This document shows positions 1 to 13,200 of a stretch of DNA of 64,000 nucleotides, one piece after another. This DNA comes from Lingula anatina (taxonomy: Eukaryota; Brachiopoda; Lingulata; Lingulida; Lingulidae). Location: the NCBI RefSeq assembly GCF_001039355.2, contig NW_019776119.1:1-64000 (forward strand), in the 5' to 3' direction. The translations under genes were made by a program, and so were the position numbers. The notes beneath the pieces are model-generated. The model searched no databases and was not told where the DNA came from. It saw only the letters and a program-made list of their open reading frames with translations. How positions within the stretch are numbered: the stretch's first letter is position 1; each line of letters begins with the position of its first letter.

Positions 1-152
1 AATATTTTTATTTATTCTTTGACCTGTTTTTGTTATGTCTTCATGAAGTTAATCTGGTTTTTAAAGAAGACAGGATATTTAAGTTTTAATGCTTTATTAC
101 AGAAAGAAATGTTTTTAAGTTGGCCTGTATCATACATAATTTGAACTTGTAG
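1..152 (+). other. Intron of CCDC57-like gene at window start
   Basis: This is AT-rich intron sequence ending in the acceptor TTGTAG at 147-152. The upstream exons, including the start codon, lie outside the window. Confidence 0.7.
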
Positions 153-3100
153 TGAGAAAGAGGCTGAGATTAAAGCTGAAAGAGAACAACTAGAAAACAT
201 CAAAAGGAATTTGGAACATCAGCTTCGAGAAGTTGAGGGTGAACTTGATGTCCAGAAAAGAGAAATTACTGCAGGTATGGGATATTTTAGCAACTCTAGT
301 GATATAAATGTCATTAGATATTTAAGTGAGTCTTTTGTTTTGAAAAATTATATTCATTTGAAAAATTTTCTCAATTTTTACCATTTTTTAGTGGTGTATA
401 AATAAATGAAATAAATTAATTAAATTAAGTATATAAAAGACATAAAAATGTTTAATTGTATTTTAAATTACACATTTCTTTCAGGTTTTGATGAGGCTAT
501 GAAAAGAAGAGAACACGAGTTCAGGACACAAATGGATGAGAAGAGTGGCCAGATTCTTGCTTATGAACTGAAAGTTAGTATCTGCATTTTGATGATACAT
601 TTGTTTAGGGCAATTCACGTAAATTAAAATAGTAATTGAAAAAAATCTACTTCTTGGCTGAGAATACCTGGTAATTGAAAGAAATCAACAAATCAGCAGT
701 AAATAAAAACTTCCAAATATCACACAAAATGTGAGTTACTGACATGTTCACACTTTTTGTATAATGACCCTGTTTTGTTTGCTGCTTCGAACAATATTTT
801 TTTATCTTGGATTATATAACCAGACACCGATTTCTTTTTGGGGAAGGAAAGGGTCATTTTATATCATCTCATTTGAATGGTCTCTGTTAATTTTGTAGAT
901 CAAATTGTTGACCAAAGAGGTGGAAATGTTGTCGGAAGCTGGAGAGAAAACGGAGAAAGAATTTCACCACGTGGATCAAAATCACAGGACACTAGAGAAA
1001 AAGTTTAAGGAAAAGGAATGGGAATTTAATGATATGCAGGCCATGAAAGATGCCAGGTAATTCAATAAAGACTATTGTCAGCTCTATTATGAGCTAAGTT
1101 AGTCTACTATAAGTTTTTTTTTCAGTCAGCAGGTAAAATCACTGTCATTCCTCAATCTCTAGTATTTTAGTGTCTGCTTTGTCATCTTATCATGGTAAAT
1201 TCACATTAAGTTTTGAACAGAATAAATGAAGATTTTCTTTTTACCAGTTTTTTCCTTCCACAATATCAATAAAAATTTATCAGTAGACAACATTTTCTCT
1301 GTTAACAGAGGCATAGAACTCAGATGTTGTGTTATGGTTGTAGGATACAAGAGTTGGAGAGCAAGCTGCACCAAACAGAACTTGGTGTCAAAAGAATGGA
1401 GGAAGAATTTCAAAGAAAGTAAGAACTTTTTGGTGAAGAATTATGTTTTTCATTCCCTTCTGAAATGGTGTTGAAAAATTAAAGTGAATATTTCAAAAGA
1501 TGATAATGTTTTTTTCTATGATGTTTGAAGTTTTGACCCTTGCTCATAGGGCCTTGATCCCATTACTGACCTGTAGAAAAATGTATAGTTTTTTTTATAC
1601 TTTGTGACTGTATTACATTTTGAGAAGTGACATTGACATATTCAAATGATAATTTACTTTGGATTGAATGTTAGCTAGAATGTTCTTTAGTTTTCTATTA
1701 TAATTTTAGGAGCACCAAAGTATTTGGTAAAATGGATGGTTTGTCCCAATAAATAACATTATTAGCTACTCATTTTGAAACATAGTCTACATGTCTTTCG
1801 AAATATAGTCTTGAAAAAGATTTAGGAAACATTGGAGGATATATTTAGCCCAACTGTACTAAACTTCATCTTATAATCTTCATTAACATTAAACTTGATA
1901 AGGTTTGAAGAGAGAGACAGATATGCCAGAGAGAAGGAATCCGCTTTATTAAAAGTCAAAGAAGGTCACCATGAGACTGAGAGAGTTCTGCAGGAAAACA
2001 TCCGTGAGCTGCAAACACAACTGGAGCAGGCACAGGTGGAGAGCAGACGTCTACAGTGGGAGAACCAGGATCTGGCAAAGGAGAAGGAGCTGCAGGCAGA
2101 AAAGTAACAAAAATTGAAATTTTTTCTCTGGCATAGAAGTTGATTTTAAGGTATAAAAGCTTCTGTGCTTCAAAAAATAATGCTAAAGACAGCCTTGATA
2201 ATATTTGTGCTGTGTATTTTTTTTAAAGTTGCAAATGACTAAAAGGTGTAATTTTATTCAGGTACTAGTACCTATATTTTAGACTCGAGTGTCCCAGTGG
2301 CCAGTGGGCCTAAAATGTTGTTTCCTCAAATATTGTTCATTTGCAGTTATAAATGAAATATTAATTTATAATTAAACAAACTGCTTTCTACATTTTTTAG
2401 ACTTCATGGAGAGATACACGACGTGAAAGAGAAATGGGATGCCCAATTGTCAGAGATAGCTCGTACTAATGTCGCCAGGGATTTGGAACTGCAGGCCCTA
2501 AAAGACAATGAAGATAGTATCAAAGCTGAGCTTCAGCAGAAAAAGGAGAGCATTGAAAGGTGTTTATTAGGACATCATTCTCAACTTGTGGTACAAATTG
2601 GTAGGCCACAACAACCAGAATGAAAAGATCCAGCTTTTGTGGTATTATTAGTACCACCAGCGTGTACGCTGGCGGTACTCATGGTTTTAGTCCCGACCCG
2701 TCTCGTCCGGCTCCGCCGGCTCTGTNTTGGAGGGGGGGGGGGTCCATACGAATGCGCTTACTCCAGCTGGTGGTACAATATCCGGAGGCGGTATCGCCTC
2801 TCTGATCCTCTAGTTCTATAAATAATTCAAATCATGTTTTTGTTTGTGTGAGTGTGTGTGATAGTGTATGTGTCCACATGAGTGTTTGTCATACTGACTT
2901 ACTTAATTTCTTCAACCCGTCAGGGACATAAGATCACAAATATACTCCTCCACTGAACTCCGTCTCTTCCTTTTGCCTGTGCTTTTATTTTTGCTTGCTT
3001 TAAAACTGACATTAATGTATTATTCACCAAGGTACAAGAAGGAGATGACCCTGGCTGTGGAAAGAGAGGCCAGTTTGGAGCGTGCCAAGGCTCAGCTGGA

Positions 3101-6100
3101 CCTGGACTGGCAGAGGAGATATGAGGAGGTGGAGAGACTGCAGTATGAGCGCTCTGAGGACCTGGTGAAAAACCTGACTAGGGCTAGGGATGAGGTGAGG
3201 AGAATTGGTGCTCTCGGCGATTGCTATAAAGTTTCCAACACCTCTCTTTTTCTAATAATTTAATTTTTCAAGAATCATTGTTTTAAGACATTTACAACAG
3301 TTTGCTTTCTGACACAAAGTCAACCTTCCAAAAACTTTTGAATTCAGTTTCTTTCAATATTCATTTTGTGTGTAGATTATCTGTAGATTATGTAGCCTTA
3401 ACCATTTAGATCTCTACTGGAAGAATGTTGATTTTGTTCTTATAAATGCATAACTTTGTAAGAAACCTCTTTGAAATTATAATTTTCCATTAGATACAAG
3501 ATATTGTGATTTGCAAAAAAAGGTTTGATTTAGAAGTGAACAACGAAACAATGTCAGATTGTTGTCTTTGGCTGAGGTCTGCAAAACAACAGTTTGACCA
3601 AATTCAACAGATAATAATTGTTAATAAATATTTAATACCTGAATGTCACTGTCCTGCAAGATAACATCAAAAGTTGCAGCATCACTGGCATCCAACATTG
3701 TTGATAATATTTGTCTTTTTTTGTAAAAGGTAAAAAAAAGAAAATAAGCAATTTTGTCATCGGTCAATGTAATGTTTGATAATGACTACATCTGTCAAGT
3801 TTTATCAGACCTCACATTCCTGGATGTAAGATTGAAATCTGTGCTTATTATATAATAATTCTACTGATGGAACTTCATACTACTTTTATATGTGACACAT
3901 ATAGATTATTGTTTCCTTTTAAACAGGCTTTTGCTACCCTGAAGGAGAAGGACAGAGAACTCCAACAGAGGGAGAGTTTGATCAGAGTGTTGACCAGGGA
4001 CAGGGACCAGGCACTGGCAACACTGAAACAGCATGGATTGGTGCTGGATAGAAATATAGATGTATGCTTTTTTGAAAATATATATAATATATAATATAAT
4101 ATAATATTTATATAATATAATATAATATAATATAATATAATATAATATAATATAATATAATATAATATAATATAATATAATATAATATAATATTTAATAT
4201 ATATATAATATAATATATAATATTTATATTTATATTCTAATGAGTTTAGTTTTGAAGCATGGTGTGAACTGCTAGTTGAATTTATTTATTTTGATTAAGA
4301 TTTTGCTTGTATTAGATGGGAATATTGAAGTGTGGGAAGAAAAAGAGAAATTCAAATTAGTTGTTTGTATCATGGTGTGTACTGCTGCTTTTGAAACTTT
4401 ACACATCGATATGATCTCCTTTACATTTAATTTTAGAAGATAGATTGATGATTAATATAAGGAAGGAAATGATTTTATCACATTAACAAGTAAATAAATA
4501 TTTTGGGACAGGAAAATTAATAAAAAGATCATCAGAAAAAATGTAATTGAAAATTCATGTTTACTAGTGATGAGATTTTATTTATTTATTTTTTTAGTAG
4601 CATGTATAAAAAAACATATATAAAAAGGAAAACCCAGAACTGAAGCATATAATTTATATTTAATATTACCACTCCACAGACCTCGGCTGTCCATGGTACT
4701 CCAACCCAGTCAGAGTCTGAAGAGATCTCCCAGCTTCAGGCACAGAATGAAAAACTGAGAACAGTGATCAGGCAGATGAGGACTGAAATGGAGAATATTG
4801 GAGACCAGGAGCCAGTTAAGCAGAAGCCGGGCAATTCAGTCACTGAAGGTAATATTACAATTTTTTTTATAGAGAACGTAAGGCAGATATGAGAAATACT
4901 CATTTGTTGCTTGAAGAAACTATAATAGTAAATGAGCATAAATACTAACCATAGGTATGAACACTGTTATTGTGCTCCAGTATTTCATTGTCTATCAGTT
5001 GTTGTTGACAAAGCCTCTACCTGAGGTGTGCAACAGTATTCCCTGAAGTGGTATAGGTGACTTGACAGATTAAAACATTGGAAAACAATAAGTGGAATCT
5101 TAGCAGTTGTCTGAGTGTTGAACACCACTGATGGAATTCCTCATTGAATTACTCATTTACATTTTAACTGAAATCTTAATTTAAGGTTTATTTTATGATC
5201 TCTCAATTTTTTTATTTCCTTAATACTAGAGACTCGCGTGACGTAATTTAAATTACTGTAGCAGTGTATTATAGTACAGATTTTCTGTGCTTTGAATACA
5301 TTAATCAACAGGGGAGCTCATTTAACTATTTAGATTAATCAAGGAAGAAGATAGATATCTACTTCCTTGGATTGATTAAATAATACATTGGACTCATAAA
5401 CTGAGCCATTAAAATAAAACCTGAAGAGTGTCAGTATATGGTAATTACATTCAAGGCGCTTCTGTTTATTAATTACCTAGCCAGTTAATGTGCATAACTA
5501 CGTGCAATGTTTATTTGTCTGAGATTGAGATGTCTGGGTCTGGTTAATTAAAATTGTGGTTCTCTGAATCATTTGATTTCAGCTATCGTAGCATGGTTCA
5601 AGCCGCACTTGTTAAATGTTGTTTAAATTCATAGTTCAAGATGCATGTCACTATTTTAATTTGGTTATAATGTTAATGCTGCATTTTATTTGGCCTACAG
5701 AGTTGTTAGTTTCAAGGCTGTGGTATTCTATGCATAAATTTGATAGAAAAAAGTGGTTGATTATTCTTGTCTACAAGATCTTTCTACAAAGTTACCTTTA
5801 AGACTATTATTAGAATTATAAAAACATGCTAAATCATAATTTGAATTTCAAACAGCAAAAGCTGCATTTTGTTTCCTACATAGTTAGTGTCAAAGTTAGG
5901 CATTATGTAAGAATCTATGATTTATTTCCTGGTGTGTTGTCATTGTGATATATTTTGTAATAGTGAGAGTGATAATAATAACAATACGAGTCTCCACACT
6001 GCAGTTTCATTAGCTTTCATATTTTGAATATCTCACAATTGATCAAGGTTATCAAAATCCCCAACACCTTCAGATATATTGCAGTTTAATTAATTCCTGA

Positions 6101-6653
6101 TTTGCACTGGTTATGCCAATTGTTATTCATTAACCACAGGAATTGAAAACGGTCATGGGTTATTGATGCTGTGGTTATTGTAGTTTTATTTTGCATAACA
6201 GTCAGTGTTATTCTAGATATAATAGTGAATCTACCAATAATCATTTATGAATTCTGAAGTTATATCAAAATGTGTAAAATAAGGTTTTGTTTAAATATTC
6301 AAATACAATGAAAAAAGCAATGAGCACTGTATTCAGTATGGCCCTATTATGATTTTATTGCAATGAATCCCAAGTATGAGGTCATATATATATGTTGGCA
6401 TCATAAAGAAGGAGAGGAGTGTTTTTTTTTCTTTTTTTAAACTTACAGTTAATCTGAAACCTCAATGCAAATAAATAAATTATATTTATTAAGATAAGGA
6501 AATACTCTATATTTATCAGTAATGAGATTTTTCTGACTACCTGCAGCTTTTGGACTTTTTTTGCCAAATGTATCTGTTTTTAAGTTGATGTTTTTGAGAT
6601 TGAGATTGACCCCAGGCCATTTTTTTAGACTTTCCCTGTTTTATTTAATTATG

Positions 6654-6708
<55 letters not shown>

Positions 6709-6769
6709 CGTAGAATGTTAGAATGTTAGAAGATGAGGTCCGTAGCCTGATGAGTAAAATGCGCCTGTT

Positions 6770-6808
<39 letters not shown>

Positions 6809-7229
6809 TTGCAGAATATGTTAGAATGTTAGAAGATGAGGTCCGTAGCCTGAAGAGTAAAATGCGCAATGCAGAATCTGATCTCCAAACCAAGCAGCAA
6901 CCCAGAGAAGACCCACCTCTAGCACAGGCCCAAGATCTCCTCATGAAATCTATTGGCGACAATGCCCTTGTACGCTCTCACATCCAGTCTTTAAATGATA
7001 CCATAGGTATGTAACTTTAATTATGTTAAGTGATTGTCTGGAGAGTGATTGGTAAGCCTGTGGTATTCTGGATGAGCAAAAAACTTTTTCTTTGCATCAG
7101 CAGTCCAATATCGTACAGGGAATAAAGATTTTGACTTTTTTATTTTGGTAACATAGCTTTGAAACCTTTTTTTTAATAATTATGTTGCTTGACATTGAAG
7201 CAAAATTGTTCTGAAAATAGTTCATTAAA

Positions 7230-7280
<51 letters not shown>

Positions 7281-10200
7281 TTTTTCTTTGATGCACTACG
7301 AAAAACTTGATATCATTTAATCCAATTTTATATACTTTATCATTCAAATACTTTTACAGCCAGTTTAAGAAGAGAAAAGGTGGAACTTAGTGCACAGGTG
7401 AAAAAACAGCAGGCAAGACTACAGTTTCAAGAGGCTTCTCAAAATAAGCTGTCCAAGCAGGTATATATTGTATGGCAATTAACTCAAATGTCTTTCTTTC
7501 AAGAGTTCAGTGCTTTTGTGCCTGAATTTTTTATAAATGAATATCAGCGGTATTAATTGTGTTAAGATGCTTTTGTAACAGTGGTATTAAAAAACTATAT
7601 TTGTTATTCATAATTTCTTTTACTTTGCATATATGACCAAAAAGTCAATCATATTGATTAGTTGTAAATTGCAATTGTATTTCCAAAAAGTAGTTTCAGA
7701 TAATTTTGTATTTAAAGTAAAAAAGCAAAAACACCAGTCATTGCATTATTTTTAATTGCATATTTTAAAAAAGATTAAGCATGAGGATTAATTATTAGCC
7801 CAGAGAAAAGCAGCTTGAGATAGACCAGCTCCAGTATGAGCTAGGTGCCCAGGGCAGACGCCATGTTGCTGAGGTCGCTAGTCTGCGCCAGAAGATAGCG
7901 GAACTAGAGCTGCAACTCATAGAAACTAGGAAAGAAGCAGATGAATATTTTAAAGCAAATCTGGAGAAAAATCTGGAATTGAATTCCCTTCAAAATGAGG
8001 TAAGGAACATTTTGTTTTAAATCTTTTTTACAAAAAAAGTGAAATGTTTGAAATGTGGAAGATTATGTGTCATCTGGGCACCATTTTAAACGAGTGTGTT
8101 AGTTATTTTTATTTATTTGCTTGCTTTAATTATACTTACTGTTTTAAACTTAGGACATTTAAAAGAACATTTAAAAGAATATGAAAAGAGAAATGTGCTA
8201 CTCCTGACCAGTAACATTTTCATTAGTCCAGTTCAGAAATTACTCTGTAGGGTTAATCTTTTTCTAATCAAGACCATTTCTGCCGTAAGTGTTATTAGTT
8301 CCGACATAAACCTTGTTTTTTTAATGCAACACCAAATCTGCTTTTCATTTACATTGAGGCAGGGACCAATAGCAGACTGCATTAGTATCCACTTATGGGT
8401 TTCACATTCTTAACTTCTTATGGAGTGTTTTCATGGTTCATAGAATTTCCTGGGTCATATATGATGACCCCCTAAACATCTCCACGGTTTTGGCTAATAA
8501 TGTCTTCTCAGCAACATGCATCAAGGGTAAAAGATGCATATAAATGATTTATTTCTATTTAAAGAATGGTGTATTCAGTTGATGTTTACTTTGGTATTGC
8601 TGTCTTAGAGAGTCCAGGGTTTCTCTGATGTAGCTTTATGTGTTGTCTGTGTGGCAGTGTTATTTCAAAAGCTGAAGATGCAGTTTTGTCTGTCATATAT
8701 TGAAAACTTCTCAAAAGTAGTTTTTATGAGTTAGCATCTTGGCGTTTTCTGCTGAATTAAGAAAGTATTATGATGCTGTTTTGATTATCAAACATAAAAT
8801 TGTCATTTTCATCTTTTTTAGAGAGGTTTTTATGTCACAATGATAAATAGGCATAAATATGTTTAAAAAATTATGATCCCTTCAAACAGATATTGTACTT
8901 TCTACATTTTTTGCCATTATATAAAGGTGTATTGTTTGATTTTATTACTGCAGTTTTGTAGATGTAAATCACTGTATTTACAAATGATAAATTTTGCCAT
9001 TTAAACCCGCTGTAATTTTATCTTGGTTGACATGCAAAGAACTATTTGAAACTTGTTTACTTGGTCAGATATAATATATTGTTGGATTTTTGACTGGAAC
9101 ATTTCAAATATGATAAAATATCCTAGGGTGATAAATCTCATAGTCGAGAGTAAGTGTTAAAAATATCTTATTTGGCAAAGGGCACATTTTAATGATAAAG
9201 GCATGCATAACTGTAATTTTTACTGGTGGACATTTTAGAATATTAATTAAAAGCTTTTCATAATAGCAGGATAATTATTCATTAATGGCATTGAAGTTTT
9301 TAAACCGCAATATGCCGATATGTTGAAGAGAAGATTGCAGTCTAACAGCCATTACAAGTTATTTTCTCTTGAGCCATAAACATAAGCATTGGTTCATAGC
9401 CTCTCTCTCAACCTCCCTCCAAAAAAAGTGGGGGGAAGCAGACAATTGTAATGAGCACAGAAAGGCTTGTAAAAAAATTTTTTTTTAATTACAAACCTTA
9501 TTTGCTTTTATTATGAAAATTTTAATATTTTGACAGTCATTTTAACTATATTTTTGTAAAATATATGCATTTTTTTACACACTGATCCATTAAGTAAATC
9601 TGTCTAGGTTGAGAATTTAGAACATGCCCACAAATTGTTTAAACATTAGGTGCGCATATGAAAACATTTACTTGGGTGGCCTTTGCTTGGTCGTCACAGT
9701 CTGGCAGGCTAATTATCTGGATTATGCTTCAACAGTACAGGGAAACCATTTGAAGGTGCACATAATTGCCATAAGGTGTAGAGTTGTCAGGGTTTTTTGA
9801 AATGCTATTTGATGATTTAATATGCACTAACTTCATAAAAAAATTAAAAATCACTCAAAAAATTGAGATATGTACAATTGAGTAAGGGAAAGTTCATATT
9901 TTGATATACAATTTTTTTTGCATTATGTTTAATCTTGGCATCAAGATATCAGTCTGTAGACACGGGGTTATGTGATTCTGCTGGTTGACTTTTAGATTGA
10001 GAGGTAGAATGGCTGCTGGGCCTTTCACCAGACTCGCCATCTTGTTTGTGTGAACTTCTGGAGCGAGATCTCTCTCCTGAAGTCCTACTACTCCTTCTCT
10101 TGCCACTCGATGTTTTATTTCCAGAACGCCTGTCTGTACCTGACTTGCTGTTCATTCTATTTGCTTTTGCATTGATTTTTCGTGCATAGCGTAGTTTTTC

Positions 10201-13200
10201 TTCCAGTGTTTTGCGTCTTGGGGGACCACTGGTAGTCTTACGACTTGTTTTTTTCTCCTCTGTTGTTTTCGTAGTTTCAGCTGGGACATTTTCTTCAGAG
10301 GACCTGGGCGTTATATCCTCAGCAACTGCTGCTTCAGGGGAGAGCGTAGCACTGGGACTTTCATGAGCTTCCTTAAGACTGCTCTTCTCTTCTGTTGATG
10401 GCTTCTCATCAGACGCCTTGCTGCCTACTTTACTTTGTGAATTCAAACTGCTCGACTTGCCGTCGTCGTGTTTTATTTTACCATTTGTGTGATTTTGGAA
10501 GAAGACCAGGTCCTCCGTGTCGACCACAGGGGCATCAGACGGAGGTTCAAAGTCCAAACTAATCCGATTCTGTTGCCAGTCTTGCACTTTGACCTCACTG
10601 CTTACACTCCAGTCCTCTGTAAGAGTCTTACTGTCCAGCGGGAGGTGTTTGTGCTCTAGAATTTTACCTATTGCTGCCTTCTTTGGGTCTTGACTCACTC
10701 GGCCTTGTATACGAGCTCTTACCCGCAGTGCTCGGGCTTGCTGTCTTTTCAGAGCTTGCTTTTTCTGATACCTGGCAAATATGATGCATATTACTGCTAT
10801 AGCCACAATAAGTATTATCAGCACTGAGAGAGTGATAGTGGCTTCAATGCTGAGCTCTTGAACATTATTTACAGGAGGAATGGGCTGTATTTTCCTCAGT
10901 GTTGTCTTTGTGCTACATTTTTGCACTGGTTTTTCATTGCTGAACGTAACATGTAAGCAAACTGTCACAGGTCTGTTGGCTGGCAGGTGTGTTATGTTCA
11001 CCTCTTTGGTAAACCTGGTGATATTTGATATAGTGATCGGTGATCCCGGGGTAACATTGTACTTTGCAGTAATATCAGTGATGTAGTCATAGGAAGTTAA
11101 ATCCCAACGTATGGATATGGCTTTCGAGAATGGAAATACCGTCATGTACAGTTGGGTCCGAGGCCTCTTTACCGGGTACGGGGCATCAGAGTAGATGTGC
11201 GTGCTGTTTCCTTTAATCTGATAGGCCGAGGTGGTCAGGTGAGCCAGCACGATCAACACAACCTGACACAGCTCCATCTGGTGGCAAATCACCTGAAGTG
11301 ATAACAAATAGTTAATGGACTTGGTCTCTCCATTTTTTCTTTTCAATATTTTGTTTTGGCTAAAATGAGGGGCTGTTTTCACAAAGGAAGTGAAGACTGA
11401 GAGTGGGTCTTATTTAGCTGAGCCAAAATTTGTTAGGTCAACAGAAATACCAACAATAATCAAAGAGGTCATTTTAGTCCCCCTTTTTTGCTTTGTTTTT
11501 CTGTATTTTCTTATTATGCCAGTGCATGACTAGAAGTATTATGCTGACATGATTCTATATATATACGATAAATTAGGTAATGGATGAATGAAAAAGCAAC
11601 ATGTATTACAGCTTAGTAAGAAAAATTACATAATCAGAATATTGTTGAACTGTTGTAAATTTTGGTATTCTATTTTTCTCAATTTGGAAGGGATCAGTAG
11701 TCTGTATTTTATGTTTTGTTAATTTGTTTTTTAATTTATTTTTAATTTATGATATGTTTTGAAGAGAAAAGGCATCTTATTCAGTAGTCTTTCACTGTAG
11801 GCATTTAGTCTTTAGTTACTCAGACCAACAAAAAAAGAGGAAAGATTAATGTGAATTGTTTGATGGATTTGGTACCCAAGACAAATGTGCAAATACATTT
11901 GGGTAGATGTTTAGGCTTTATTGACTAAAATGGTGGTAGTTTTCTTACTCAAATACCTTGATCTAGGAATCCTAACATTGCTTTGGCATTGTCACATTGC
12001 AAGGTTAGGTTAATCTACCTCTGAGAATGTCAGCTTACTCCCTCTTGTTGTTTTGAAAGTTAAAAAAAAAACACCAGTTAAGGCAGTGAAGTGTGGCTGA
12101 AGTCTGTTTTTTTTCTTTTTTGGTAAAATTTGTGGTTTCTTTGTGGCTGTCTGCCACACCTTTGGTAACCTTGGGCTTGGTAATAGTCAGATCAAAGTTA
12201 AGATACAAGGTGGGGTGGGAGGGAGGTGTTTAAAAAAACCATGGCAACTGGTATTAAGTGCTGCACATTTTTGGTGCGTAATTGGACATTTGTTGTTTTT
12301 ATCTGATGTGGATGTATTATTGGTATTCTATTCAGGTCTGATTCTGAATAGAATACCACCTCTGTTTTTTTATCCATACATTAGTTGCTACCAGATTTTG
12401 GTTATCAAAGAAGTTGCCTGTGTGAAGTAAACGCGTAACTACATAGCATGAATAAGATATTGTTCTTGGTGCTATTTTTTTAAAAGTACAAATGTTTTGT
12501 TGCAACTCAGACAAGATTAGATGCAGGTAGTGGATCTCTGTTAAGAATTCCATTACCTGTGTTAATTGCTCAGTTACTTGGATAGTTTCTTCTATCAGAT
12601 TAGGGTTTTGATTTTAGCCCTTGACTGGTGATAAAACATCTTTTAGTTAGTAATAGGCATTGCAATTTAAAGAAAACGTTCATCTAAAAAACTAAATAAA
12701 ATATAAGGACTCAAAGAGCTTGTGACTTAATTGGTATGCCATGTACAAACAAGTAGATAAATGAAATTAATTTTCTTAAATTTTACTAAATTAAATAGAA
12801 ATGCTTTGAAAACCTTGATACTTTGATGCAGTAGCTGGCACTAAAAGTGTTACTTATAATTTAATAGTTATGTATAATGTGTATGAAGCACCACAAAAAC
12901 CATTCGTTCTGTTCTTCCATTTCTTGTTTTTCTCTTCACAAAAGCATAAGAACATTTGGTAGTCACAGTTTATAAACTCACTGCTGTAATAAAAGTGGAA
13001 TAGTGTGCCTAAATGGCTTAGTGCAACCAAGCAGAACTCCCATTAAAGGAATGTCAGTAGGGCAAGGCTTGTATATTCCTTCCATTGAATTGTGTCCCAT
13101 GAAAATATAAAATACAAGTGAACCTTACTTCATATAAATAGTGTTCATAAAAATTTTAGTATTTTTCTTATCACATTATATATATAAAATATCAAAGTCC

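Noticed and set aside
10880-11086. Plus-strand frame of 68 codons
   Set aside because: It is antisense to the nested membrane protein gene, whose signal peptide, FN3-like region and membrane helix are coherent.
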